The notes below the pieces were generated by a model that saw only the letters and a list, made by a program, of their open reading frames with translations, did not search any database and was not told the origin of the DNA. DNA of 64,000 bases, from positions 2,790,001 to 2,854,000 of the forward strand of contig NZ_CP139781.1 of assembly GCF_019679435.2 (NCBI RefSeq), in the 5' to 3' direction. Below, in pieces: positions 17,633 to 27,115 of the stretch; position 1 is the stretch's first letter, and the number at the start of each line of letters is the position of its first letter. Both the position numbers and the translations under genes were made by a program. This DNA comes from Actomonas aquatica (GTDB lineage: Bacteria; Verrucomicrobiota; Verrucomicrobiia; Opitutales; Opitutaceae).

Positions 17633-19177
17633 ATGCCCCTTCCCACGTTCAACGTCCGCGATCACGGCGCCGTCGGTGACGGCACCACCCTCGATTCCCC
17701 CGCCCTGCAACGCGCCCTCGACGCCGCATCCGCCGCCGGCGGTGGCACCGTGCTGCTGCCCGCCGGCACCTACCTGAGCTTCACCCTCCACCTGCGCAGC
17801 CACGTCACCCTGCACCTCGACGCCGGCGCCACCCTGCTCGCCGCCACGCCCTCCGTCGAACTCGGCGGTTACGACCAGCCGGAACCCAACCCCTGGGGCG
17901 ACGAGCTGCAGTATCAGGATTTTGGACACAGCCACTGGACCAACAGCCTGCTCTACGGCAATAACCTCACCGACGTCGCCATCACCGGTCCCGGCCTCAT
18001 CGACGGCCGCGGTCTCCTCCGCCACGCCACCTACACCACCGCCACCGGCGACCCTGGCCCCAACGGCACCGCCGCGCCCGGCACCAAGGTCACTCTTTCC
18101 TCCGGCCACGGGGACTCCGTTGCCGATCCCCTCGGCCACGGCAACAAGGCCATCGCCCTGCGCGCCTGCACCGGCGTCACCCTGCGCGACTTCCGCCTCT
18201 TCCGCGGCGGTCACTTCGCCCTGCTCGCCACCGGCGTCGACGATCTCACCATCACCGGCCTGCTCATCGACACCAACCGCGACGGCCTCGACATCGATTG
18301 CTGCCGCCGCGTGCACATCGCCCACTGCACCGTCAACTCCCTCCAGGACGACGCCATCGTGCTCAAAACCAGCTACGCCCTCGGCGAGCTGCGCCACTGC
18401 GAACACGTCACCGTCGAACACTGCACCGTCTCCGGCTACGACCTCGGCACCGTGCTCGACGGCACCTACGGCACCAGCACCTATTACGCCCCCGACCGCG
18501 ACGGTCCCACCGGCCGCATCAAGATCGGCACCGAGTCCAACGGCGACTTCCGCCACATCACCGTCCGCGACTGCACCTTCCGCCGCTCCCGCGGCCTCGC
18601 TCTCGAAACCGTCGATGGCGCCACCATCGAACACGTCATCGCCGAACGTCTCGACCTCGAGGACGTCACCAACGCCGCCATCTTCCTGCGCATCGGCAAC
18701 CGCGCCCGCGGCCCCGAAGGCACGCCCGTCGGCGCGCTGCGCGACGTTGTGATCCGCGACTTCAACGCCCGCAACGTCGACGGCCGTTTCCCCCTTCTCC
18801 TCGCCGGCCTACCGGGTCATCCGCTCGAAGGTATCCAACTGGAAAACGTCACGGTCGAATCCACTGGCGGCATCACCCTGGCCGACGTCGCCGCTCAGTC
18901 CGACGAACACGTGAACGCCTTCTTCCTGCGCAGCGACGAACCCGGCGTCACCGGCCCGCGCGGCACCAGCATCGCCGACGTCCCCGAACGCGAACGCGGT
19001 TACCCGGAGCCCTCCATGTTCGGCCTCCTCCCCGCCTCGTTGCTCTTCGCCCGCCACGTCCACGGCCTCCGCCTGACCAACGTCACCGTCACCCACACGA
19101 GCCCCGACGAACGCCCCCCCGTCCTCCTCGAAGACGTCACCGGCCTAACCCTCGAAGGCGGCAACCTCACCGCGTGA
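17633..19177 (+). CDS. GH28 family glycoside hydrolase (polygalacturonase-like)
   Basis: A 514-residue right-handed beta-helix enzyme starting with the pectin-lyase-fold signature NVRDHGAVGDG. GH28 catalytic residues are visible: N215-R-D217, D239-D240 in QDDAIVLK, and RIK at 295-297. The usual GHG histidine block is replaced by GTVLDGTYG (271-279), a variation that may signal an exo-acting or unsaturated-product specificity. No signal peptide is seen, unlike the other hydrolases here, so it probably acts on imported oligogalacturonides in the cytoplasm. A repeat ends in oligo-A directly before the ATG; an upstream in-frame GTG at 17621 lies inside that repeat and was rejected. Confidence 0.9.
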   Translation: MPLPTFNVRDHGAVGDGTTLDSPALQRALDAASAAGGGTVLLPAGTYLSFTLHLRSHVTLHLDAGATLLAATPSVELGGYDQPEPNPWGDELQYQDFGHSHWTNSLLYGNNLTDVAITGPGLIDGRGLLRHATYTTATGDPGPNGTAAPGTKVTLSSGHGDSVADPLGHGNKAIALRACTGVTLRDFRLFRGGHFALLATGVDDLTITGLLIDTNRDGLDIDCCRRVHIAHCTVNSLQDDAIVLKTSYALGELRHCEHVTVEHCTVSGYDLGTVLDGTYGTSTYYAPDRDGPTGRIKIGTESNGDFRHITVRDCTFRRSRGLALETVDGATIEHVIAERLDLEDVTNAAIFLRIGNRARGPEGTPVGALRDVVIRDFNARNVDGRFPLLLAGLPGHPLEGIQLENVTVESTGGITLADVAAQSDEHVNAFFLRSDEPGVTGPRGTSIADVPERERGYPEPSMFGLLPASLLFARHVHGLRLTNVTVTHTSPDERPPVLLEDVTGLTLEGGNLTA

Positions 19178-19180
19178 TCC

Positions 19181-19300
19181 CTCTTTCTCTTTCCTCTTTA
19201 TCTTTATCTTTCTCCCCACCGACCGAACCCACGTCCTCCATCACTAAACAGGCGGCGCTCCGCGCCGTCAGATAAAGATAAAGAATAAAGAGAAAGAACC
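19181..19300. repeat. imperfect inverted repeat of CTTTATCTTTATC units
   Basis: A left arm of TTTCTCTTT and TTTATCTTTATC units (19181-19214) is mirrored by a right arm of GATAAAGATAAAG and AATAAAGAGAAAG units (19270-19300). Between the arms lies about 55 bp that includes GGCGGCGC and GCGCCGTC. It looks like a small non-autonomous element or a large hairpin after the GH28 gene. Confidence 0.75.
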
Positions 19301-19340
19301 CGAGGTCCCCACCACGCCTGCCACTCCACCGCCGCTTCAT

Positions 19341-19503
19341 CACACCAAGACAGCAAAGAAAGCAAAGGCCCTCCTCTTTGCTCCCTTTGCTACCTTGGTG
19401 TTTAAAAAAACTCGGTGCCCCTCTGTGCTCCCTCCGTGACCTCTGTGTCCCCACCACGCCTGCCTCTCCGCCCACCTTCCCTCCTTCGTTCCCTTCTGTA
19501 AAA
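19341..19503 (+). repeat. dispersed inverted-repeat element, copy 3 (CACCAAGG family)
   Basis: It starts CACACCAAGACAGCAAAG, has the inverted arm ending TACCTTGGTGT and TTTAAAAAAACTC, a CTCTGTG/CTCCGTG stretch, then a CT-rich tail ending TTCTGTAAAA. The tail stops three bases before the ATG of the acetylesterase gene at 19507. Confidence 0.88.
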
Positions 19504-19506
19504 CCC

Positions 19507-20646
19507 ATGCGCCGCTTTGCCCTCGCCTGCCTCACGGCCGCCACCGCCGCCACGTCCCTTCTGTTCGCCGCTCCGACCGTCGACCTCCCCGTCTCCGAGG
19601 GCAACCACGCCGTTACGCTCACCTTCGGCGCAGCCGATCACGCGACCTCCACGACCGTCTGGGGCGAATCCCGTCAGCTACTCCTCGAGAACGTCACCAC
19701 CGCCCCGGGCGAATTCATCACGCGTAACATCATCGTGAATACGCGCACGCCCGCGCTCACCCCGCCCGAGCCCCACGCCCCCGGCGCCACTGCCGTGGAA
19801 CTCAACCCCCGCGAGCAGGGCCTCGCCCGCTGGGACGATCGCCTCACCCTCACCTTCGCCGGCGACGCTCCCGCCGCCCTCGTCGATCTGGTCGAGGACG
19901 CCCCCGCCACCACGCCCGCCCTCTACCTCCTCGGCGACTCCACCGTCACCGATCAGCAGGGCGGCGATTACGCCAGTTGGGGGCAGATGATGCCGCGCAT
20001 GTTCGACGGCACCATCGCCGTCGCCAACCACGCCGAGTCCGGCGAGACGATGAAGTCCTTCCTCTTCACCAACCGTCTCAACAAAGTCCTCTCCACTCTT
20101 CGCGCCGGCGACACCGTGCTCATCCAATTTGGCCACAACGACTCCAAGTCCCAATGGCCGCAGACCTACGCCGAGCCCCACACCACCTACCCGGCCTACC
20201 TGCGCACCTTCATCGCCGAGATCCGCCTGCGCGGCGCCACCCCCGTCCTCGTCACCTCGCCCGAGCGCCGCAACTTCACCGCCGACGGTCACATCAAACT
20301 CACCCACGGCGACTACCCTCAGGCAGTCCGTGAAGTCGCCTCCGCCGAAGAGGTGGCGCTCATCGACCTCAACCGCACCAGCATCACCCTCTACGAAGCG
20401 CTCGGCCCCCAACTCGCGCCCCTCGCCTTCGCCAACAGCGGCAAGGACGGCACCCACCACAACGCCTACGGCGCCTACCAACTCGCCCTCGCCATCGCCC
20501 ACGGCCTGCAGGCCGCCGGCCTGCCCATCGCCGATCACCTCGCCGCCGATCTCCCCGCCTTCGATCCCGCGCACCCCACGCTCCCGGCCGACTTCCCGCT
20601 CACCCTCCCCGACATCACCCCCGTCGAGGCCCCCCGCGGCAACTGA
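19507..20646 (+). CDS. rhamnogalacturonan acetylesterase (CE12, SGNH hydrolase)
   Basis: A 379-residue exported enzyme (signal peptide about 1-22). An N-terminal beta domain of about 115 residues comes before the SGNH core. Block I is GDSTVTDQ (143-150, S145 nucleophile), block III is GHND (209-212), and block V is DGTHHN (D314 and H317). These are the hallmarks of CE12 rhamnogalacturonan acetylesterases, which remove acetyl groups from galacturonic acid in rhamnogalacturonan I and make it accessible to PL11. The ATG follows the end of a dispersed repeat, which therefore forms its leader. The pectin cluster ends here. Confidence 0.92.
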   Translation: MRRFALACLTAATAATSLLFAAPTVDLPVSEGNHAVTLTFGAADHATSTTVWGESRQLLLENVTTAPGEFITRNIIVNTRTPALTPPEPHAPGATAVELNPREQGLARWDDRLTLTFAGDAPAALVDLVEDAPATTPALYLLGDSTVTDQQGGDYASWGQMMPRMFDGTIAVANHAESGETMKSFLFTNRLNKVLSTLRAGDTVLIQFGHNDSKSQWPQTYAEPHTTYPAYLRTFIAEIRLRGATPVLVTSPERRNFTADGHIKLTHGDYPQAVREVASAEEVALIDLNRTSITLYEALGPQLAPLAFANSGKDGTHHNAYGAYQLALAIAHGLQAAGLPIADHLAADLPAFDPAHPTLPADFPLTLPDITPVEAPRGN

Positions 20647-20682
20647 GCGCCCTTGGTGCTACCTCGAAAATTGGTTTTCTAG

Positions 20683-20850
20683 CCACGAATCCCACGGATA
20701 CGAACGGATAGATATGCGCTGGCACCCATGAGTAGCTGCGCTTGAGCCGGAGGTGAAAGCGTGGCCCGCGGCCGACCACCGCGCCGGGCCCTTTTCTGGC
20801 ATACTCCGGTTTCGGAGGCACCAATCCGTGTCTATCCGTGTGATCCGTGG
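20683..20850. repeat. MITE-like element with ATCCGTG terminal inverted repeats
   Basis: The left arm (20683-20710) begins CCACGAATCCCACGGATA and the right arm (20824-20850) ends TATCCGTGTGATCCGTGG; each is close to the reverse complement of the other. The 113 bp between them contain no convincing gene. It resembles a small non-autonomous element. Confidence 0.75.
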
Positions 20851-20888
20851 TCCCCGTTACGATCTAACGAAGTAGACCCAGGATGTGT

Positions 20889-21218
20889 CTAGACGGCCGC
20901 GGTCGGCGTCGGCGGCGGGTTGCCGTTGCCGCGCTTCGGTCGGCACAGCGCCACCAGCCCCACGATCGCCAGGACCGGCAGCCAGAGCGGGGTCAGCGCC
21001 GCCATCACGGCGAAGGCCACACCAAGCAGGGCAACGATCACGGTGAGCCCAACGCCTAGTCCCACGACGGCCGCGAGGGCTCCGATGCCGGTCAGCACGA
21101 CCGCCAGGACGAAGGCGCCGATCACCGGCATGATCAGCGCGGGCGCGTTATGCAGTAGCCACCAGAACACCAGAGCCACGACTGCGATTTTGAGGAGCGT
21201 AATCAGGAAAGTCTTCAT
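20889..21218 (-). CDS. small hydrophobic membrane protein, unknown function
   Basis: A 109-residue protein with about four transmembrane segments covering residues 3-95 and a short polar C-terminus ending in a proline-rich tail. It begins MKTFLITLLKIAVVALVFWW. I do not recognise a family with certainty. The composition suggests a small inner-membrane protein. The ATG at 21218 was chosen over an upstream in-frame start because it opens the hydrophobic region. It is convergent with the pectin cluster and divergent from the Nudix gene. Confidence 0.7.
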   Translation of the reverse strand: MKTFLITLLKIAVVALVFWWLLHNAPALIMPVIGAFVLAVVLTGIGALAAVVGLGVGLTVIVALLGVAFAVMAALTPLWLPVLAIVGLVALCRPKRGNGNPPPTPTAAV

Positions 21219-21255
21219 GCCTTCAAAACCCCCGCCCGCCCCCAAAGTTGCAGAA

Positions 21256-21410
21256 AATGAATGAGGAATGGTGAAGAGTGACGGAGAATGGTGAATACGG
21301 AATAGTGAATGGTGAAAAAGGAGAGCGCTGGCGTGGTCCGCCTACCCGCCGGATTGCCATGGGATCCCAACTCCTCCTTCACTCTTCACTATTCCCCATT
21401 CCTCCTCTCT
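21256..21410. repeat. GAATGGTGAA-type inverted repeat element before the Nudix gene
   Basis: The left arm (about 21256-21326) is a string of variants of GAATGGTGAA and AGAGTGA. The right arm (about 21370-21410) has the mirror words CTTCACTCTTCACTATTC and CCCATTCCTCC. Some 43 bp lie between. The right arm runs to within about 14 bp of the GTG taken as the Nudix start. Confidence 0.75.
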
Positions 21411-21423
21411 TCCCGTTTGCTGT

Positions 21424-21816
21424 GTGCTGCTTGAGCACAACGACCGCGTGCTGATTGCCCAGCGCCCGGCCGGTAAACACTTGGCCGGCTGGTGGGAATT
21501 TCCCGGTGGCAAACTCGAAGCCGGCGAAGACGCCGCCACCGCGCTCCACCGCGAACTCGACGAGGAACTCGGCTGCTGCATCGAGGTGATCGCCGCCCTG
21601 CCCGCTTGCCCGCACCGCTACGAGACGGTGTCCATCGTGCTGCACCCCCTCGTCGCCCGCCTCACTCCCGACTCTCCCGCGCCCTCCCCGCACGAACACG
21701 CCGCCCTCGATTGGCTCCCGGTCGAGCAACTCGACACCGTCCCCCTCGCCGCCGCCGACCTCCCCGTGCTCGCCGCCTACCGCACCTGGCTCCGCCAAGG
21801 TCGCCCGTCCACCTAG
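21424..21816 (+). CDS. Nudix hydrolase, MutT-like
   Basis: A 130-residue Nudix protein. The Nudix box spans 28-50, with G28, E35, R43, E44, E47 and E48 all in place. The text around it (AQRPAGKHLAGWWEFPGGK) is typical of MutT enzymes that hydrolyse 8-oxo-dGTP and other damaged nucleotides. The start is uncertain. The GTG at 21424 removes half of the first beta strand, while the frame reads on upstream as LPVCCVLLEH, which looks like genuine MutT sequence, but it contains only non-standard starts such as ATT at 21391. The inverted repeat seems to have replaced the original 5' end. Confidence 0.82.
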   Translation: MLLEHNDRVLIAQRPAGKHLAGWWEFPGGKLEAGEDAATALHRELDEELGCCIEVIAALPACPHRYETVSIVLHPLVARLTPDSPAPSPHEHAALDWLPVEQLDTVPLAAADLPVLAAYRTWLRQGRPST

Positions 21817-21915
21817 CAAGGTAGGGTCGGACCGCCGGGCCGACCGCTGCGGATGCCCCGCGCGGCACCCCTCGGCCACACCGTGCATCATGCCCGATTA
21901 CGAATCTCCGCGCGT

Positions 21916-21952
21916 GTGCAAATTGCACCCTTCGCTCTCGTGCAACCCGCAC
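21916..21952. promoter_or_regulatory. two TGCA-N3-YGCA operator-like sites upstream of lpxR-like gene
   Basis: The first site, GTGCAAATTGCAC (21916-21928), is a perfect palindrome; the second, GTGCAACCCGCAC, covers 21940-21952. Their centres are 24 bp apart, shorter than the 32-33 bp of the other pairs. They end 83 bp before the LpxR-like start codon. Confidence 0.5.
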
Positions 21953-22035
21953 GCCCGATACCCTATCCCATTACCATTAGGATACTAACAACTCTCTCAC
22001 CACAGATGGCATAACTCCGGCAGACCAGGCCGGGC

Positions 22036-23232
22036 ATGTCCATTTGTCCTCAGTTCCTTTCTTCAACCTCGATTCGCGTGCGTCGTGTCCTGACGACGAG
22101 CGCCCTCGTGCTCGGCGCCGCCACCGCCACCTCTTCGGCCTCCGCCCAAGTCACCGACGCGGACCTCGATCGTCCGCCCACGACGCAGCTGCGCACCGCG
22201 GACGGGGTGCCCACTCGCCTCGCCCGCCAGTCTCCGGTGCTCATCGCCTACATCGAGAACGACTACTTCGGCGGCACCGACCAAAACTACACCAACGGCT
22301 TCAAACTCTCCTGGCTGTCGGCCGATCTCTCCGAGTGGGACCGCTCCGGCTGGCAGCAGACCTTCATCGAAGCCCTGCCCTTCATCAACAAAGCGGGCAC
22401 CCAAAAGAACATCGGCGTCGGTTTCGGTCAGCACATCTACACGCCGGAGGACATCTCCCGCCCCAACCCCGACCCGCTCGATCGCCCCTATGCCGGTTGG
22501 GCCTATTTCGAGTTCTCCTTCCTGGCGAAGACCGATCGCGTCGCCGATAACATCACCGTCCAGCTCGGCATGGTGGGCCCCCACAGCTACGCCGACGACA
22601 TCCAGACCTTTTACCACGAGCTCATCGACGACGAGCTGCCCATGGGCTGGGACTACCAAATCGGCGACGAGCTGGGCGTGAACCTCGCCTGGGAACGCAA
22701 GTGGCGCTTCTACGCTCGCACCGTCACCGCCGCCGACCGCTGGGGCTTCCGCTCCAATCCCTTCTCCACCAAAGCCGATCAAGACCGTGCCCGCTGGGGC
22801 TTCGACGCCATCCCGCACATCGGCGCCGTCGTCGGCAACGTGAAGACCTACGCCAACGCCGGCCTCACCGTGCGCGCCGGCTATAACCTTCCGAGCGACT
22901 TCGGCGTCGCCCTCATGCGTCCTGCCGGTCTCGCCGCTTCACCCGTCGATGACCTCGACCCGCGAGTGCGCGGCGCCGGCTGGAGCTTCTTCGCCTTTGG
23001 CGGCGTCGATGGCCGCGCCGTCGCCCGCGACATCTTCCTCGACGGCAACACCTTCAAGGACAGCCGCAGCGTCGACAAAAAGAACTTCGTCGCCGACTTC
23101 ACCTACGGTTTCGGCATCGTGCGCAACTCCTTCCAGCTCACCTTCACCCGCGTGGTGCGCACCAAGGAATACGAGACGCAGGTCGGCTCCAACTCCGACT
23201 TCGGTTCGGTGACCACCTCATGGACCTTCTGA
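22036..23232 (+). CDS. LpxR-like lipid A deacylase (DUF2219 outer membrane protein)
   Basis: A 398-residue outer membrane beta-barrel protein with a signal peptide (about 1-38, ending SASAQ). The family signature ENDYFGGTDQNYTNG lies at 74-88; N75 and D76 match catalytic-site positions known in LpxR, and H133 in GQHIYTP is the likely catalytic histidine. LpxR removes the 3'-acyloxyacyl group of lipid A, which changes outer membrane properties. The C-terminus ends in phenylalanine, as expected for a barrel protein. It overlaps the next gene by 13 bp, so the two are coupled. Paired palindromes lie upstream. Confidence 0.88.
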   Translation: MSICPQFLSSTSIRVRRVLTTSALVLGAATATSSASAQVTDADLDRPPTTQLRTADGVPTRLARQSPVLIAYIENDYFGGTDQNYTNGFKLSWLSADLSEWDRSGWQQTFIEALPFINKAGTQKNIGVGFGQHIYTPEDISRPNPDPLDRPYAGWAYFEFSFLAKTDRVADNITVQLGMVGPHSYADDIQTFYHELIDDELPMGWDYQIGDELGVNLAWERKWRFYARTVTAADRWGFRSNPFSTKADQDRARWGFDAIPHIGAVVGNVKTYANAGLTVRAGYNLPSDFGVALMRPAGLAASPVDDLDPRVRGAGWSFFAFGGVDGRAVARDIFLDGNTFKDSRSVDKKNFVADFTYGFGIVRNSFQLTFTRVVRTKEYETQVGSNSDFGSVTTSWTF

Positions 23233-24053
23233 TCCCGAGTCTCGCCGGGCCTCACGCCCTCGTGCGCCAGCGCATGCTGCGTCGCCGTATCCTACGTGCG
23301 GATACACCGGCCTCCCGCGCGGCCGGAACCCACCCGCCACACGCGGCCGAATCCGCTTCGCCTCCCCCGGAGGAACCGCCACCCGAGAACTGGCGCGAAC
23401 GGGCCCGACGCTTCTGGCGCGATCATCGCAACTCGACCCTCGTGGTCGCGCTGCTGTTCATCGTCGTGCCACTGGCCTGGGGCCGCGTCGACTTCGAACG
23501 CATGCATGACTGGGCCGAGCATGTGAACCCCGCGCTCCTTTTCGCGGCCCTCGTGCTCCTGCCGCTGGTCACCGTGCCGGTCACTCCGCTCAACATCCTG
23601 GCCGGCATCCGCTTTGGCCTTGTCGGCGGCCTCACCTTCGTCGCGGCCGCCATCATTGTGCAGCACGTCCTCGCCTACTTTGTTGCCCGCGTGCTGCCGG
23701 GCTTGGTCCGCCGCAAACTCGACCCGCTGCGCCAACGCCTGCCGCGCAACGCCCACGCCGACGCCACCGTATTCACCTCCCTGATACCGGGCGCCCCCTA
23801 CTGGGCACAGCTTTACGTGCTGCCGCTCATCGGTGTCCCGCTGTTCACCTACGTGCTGCTTTCGTCCGGCTTACACACCATCCGTTCCCTCACCGCCATC
23901 ATCGCCGGCGAGATCAGCGACGATCCCTCCATCGGTTGGGGCATCGCCCTGCTGGTTTATGGCACCACCCTCGCCATCACCTGCGTCTACGCGGGCCGTC
24001 GTATGGCCCGCAAATACCGCGACCACCCGCCCGCCACGATGGCCGAAACCTGA
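23220..24053 (+). CDS. VTT/DedA-like (TVP38/TMEM64 family) membrane protein
   Basis: A 277-residue membrane protein. A polar N-terminal 75 residues precede about five transmembrane segments (from about residue 75). The core contains VPVTPLNILAGIRFG, a large glycine-rich loop, then AAIIVQHVLAYFVARVLPG, the pattern of VTT (SNARE-associated) proteins. Members are linked to membrane lipid scrambling or flippase functions. It overlaps the lipid A deacylase gene by 13 bp, so a joint role in envelope lipid remodelling is reasonable, though inferred. An in-frame ATG at 23274 is an alternative start. Confidence 0.8.
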   Translation: MDLLIPSLAGPHALVRQRMLRRRILRADTPASRAAGTHPPHAAESASPPPEEPPPENWRERARRFWRDHRNSTLVVALLFIVVPLAWGRVDFERMHDWAEHVNPALLFAALVLLPLVTVPVTPLNILAGIRFGLVGGLTFVAAAIIVQHVLAYFVARVLPGLVRRKLDPLRQRLPRNAHADATVFTSLIPGAPYWAQLYVLPLIGVPLFTYVLLSSGLHTIRSLTAIIAGEISDDPSIGWGIALLVYGTTLAITCVYAGRRMARKYRDHPPATMAET

Positions 24054-24065
24054 GCGCAGACCGCA

Positions 24066-24111
24066 TTGCAAAACGCAACTCTCCACCAAAACCGACCACT
24101 GCATTTTGCAC
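24066..24111 (+). promoter_or_regulatory. TGCA-N3-YGCA site pair upstream of sigma-54 response regulator
   Basis: TTGCAAAACGCAA at 24066-24078 and CTGCATTTTGCAC at 24099-24111, centres 33 bp apart. The gene-distal site has the C form and the gene-proximal site the T form. The pair ends about 175 bp before the start codon. Confidence 0.55.
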
Positions 24112-24256
24112 TATTCACGATCTCCGCTAAGCTAGCGAACGGACTAAGCCAAGAAACCGCAGCCCGTCTAACGCCTCGGAATTATTCCGTAAGTCACTGC
24201 TCATCATTCCTTTTCAACATCTTCCTTTTTCACCCCCACTTTTGACCCGCCCTTTT

Positions 24257-24272
24257 CGGCACACCCCCTGCA
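24257..24272 (+). promoter_or_regulatory. possible sigma-54 (-24/-12) promoter
   Basis: CGGCAC-N6-TGCA has GG at 24258-24259 and GC at 24270-24271, the correct -24/-12 spacing. Transcription would start only about 6 bp before the ATG at 24289, so a very short leader would result. The match may be by chance. Confidence 0.25.
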
Positions 24273-24288
24273 ATTTGCCCGCTCAACC

Positions 24289-25623
<1,335 letters not shown>

Positions 25624-25673
25624 GCCTCCCTCGCCTCCGCTGACCTGCGCCCCGCCCTCAACGTATCCGCGGT

Positions 25674-26945
25674 ATGAATACCCTCGCCATCGCCCTGGGG
25701 TTCATCGCCGCCGCCGGCCTCGGTTGGGCGGTCGCCCGCGCCCGCGATCACAAGCATCTTGAACACCAGGCCAAGGATCTGCCGGCCGTCGATGACCCGC
25801 AGTTTCACCGCGCCATGGCCGCGGTCATGCGGGTGCCCTTCTGCACCGGCAATCACATCCAACGTCTGCGCAACGGCGTGGAGATTTTCCCCGCCATGCT
25901 GCGCGCCATCGAACAGGCGCAGCACACCATCTGTTTCGAGACCTACATCTATTGGTCCGGCGACATCGGCCGCCGTTTCGCCGACACCCTCGTCGCCCGC
26001 GCCCGTGCCGGCGTGAAGGTCACCATCCTGCTCGACTGGGTGGGCTCCATTCCCATGGACGACGAACTCGTCGACCACCTGCGCAACGGTGGCTGCGAGG
26101 TGCGCCGGTTCCACAAACCCAACTGGCGCCATCCCTCCCGTCTCAATCACCGCACCCATCGCAAACTGCTCATCATCGACGGCCGCATCGGTTTTACCGG
26201 CGGCGTGGGCATCTCCGACGATTGGGCCGGCGACGCGCAGGACGCCGATCATTGGCGCGACTCCCACTTCCAAGTCGAAGGCCCCGTCGTCGCTCAGCTC
26301 CAGTCCGCCTTCATGGTCAACTGGATCCGCACCACCGGCCAGGTAGAGACCGGCCCCGACTACTTTCCCGCGCTCAAGCCTCGGACCGACAACGACGCGC
26401 CCACCCATTGCTTCGTCAGTTCCCCCGACGAGGGCAGCGAAAACGCTCGCCTCGCCTTCCTGCTCGCCGTCGGCGCCGCCCGCCGCCGCATCCGCCTCGT
26501 CACGCCCTATTTCACGCCCGATCGACTCGCGCGCCAATCCCTCGCCGCTGCCGCCCGCCGCGGCGTCGAGGTCACCGTGCTCGTCACCGGCAAAAAGACC
26601 GACAGCCGCCTCTCCCGCCTCGCCAGTCGAGCCCTCTGGCGCGGCATCCTCGAAGCCGGCGTCGAGATCCATGAATTCCAGCCCACCATGCTCCACGCCA
26701 AGACCCTCATCATCGATGACGCGTGGATCTCCGTCGGTTCCGCCAACGTCGACGAACGTTCCTTCCGCCTCAACGACGAAGCCAACGTCCAAGCCTGCGA
26801 CCCCACCCTCGCCGCCACCCTCGAGGCCGATTTCCAAACCGACCTCTCCCGCTCCCAGCGCATCGATCTGGCGCGCTGGCGCCGCCGACCCGCCTCCGAA
26901 AAACTACTCGGCCGCCTCGCCACCCTGCTGCGTTCCCAGATTTAA
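25674..26945 (+). CDS. cardiolipin synthase-like phospholipase D family protein
   Basis: A 423-residue inner membrane protein with one N-terminal hydrophobic helix (about 2-20). Two HKD motifs are intact: HRKLLIID (162-169) and HAKTLIID (341-348), the latter followed by VGSANVDERSFRLNDE, typical of bacterial cardiolipin synthases. These enzymes join two phosphatidylglycerol molecules, or phosphatidylglycerol and phosphatidylethanolamine, into cardiolipin. It lies 50 bp after the response regulator gene, so it may be cotranscribed with it. Confidence 0.92.
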   Translation: MNTLAIALGFIAAAGLGWAVARARDHKHLEHQAKDLPAVDDPQFHRAMAAVMRVPFCTGNHIQRLRNGVEIFPAMLRAIEQAQHTICFETYIYWSGDIGRRFADTLVARARAGVKVTILLDWVGSIPMDDELVDHLRNGGCEVRRFHKPNWRHPSRLNHRTHRKLLIIDGRIGFTGGVGISDDWAGDAQDADHWRDSHFQVEGPVVAQLQSAFMVNWIRTTGQVETGPDYFPALKPRTDNDAPTHCFVSSPDEGSENARLAFLLAVGAARRRIRLVTPYFTPDRLARQSLAAAARRGVEVTVLVTGKKTDSRLSRLASRALWRGILEAGVEIHEFQPTMLHAKTLIIDDAWISVGSANVDERSFRLNDEANVQACDPTLAATLEADFQTDLSRSQRIDLARWRRRPASEKLLGRLATLLRSQI

Positions 26946-26974
26946 CGCCCCCTCGCATGCCCCCTGGCCCTGCC

Positions 26975-26987
26975 GTGCATTTTGCAT
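26975..26987. promoter_or_regulatory. single TGCA-N3-YGCA site upstream of heme oxygenase-phytochrome operon
   Basis: GTGCATTTTGCAT sits within a longer near-palindrome (TGCC-R-TGCA-TTT-TGCA-Y-GGCA, 26971-26991). It lies about 130 bp before the operon start. No clear second site at 32-33 bp was found. Confidence 0.45.
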
Positions 26988-27115
26988 GGCATATGATTTT
27001 GAGCACGAATAGTTTAGGATGGTGTTGCCTAGCGCTGCCAACCGCCCTCTGTTGTGGCCGTCACGCCCAAACGGGCCGGTAAATTTGGGCCTCAAGCGTT
27101 TCGCGCCTCCCTTCT

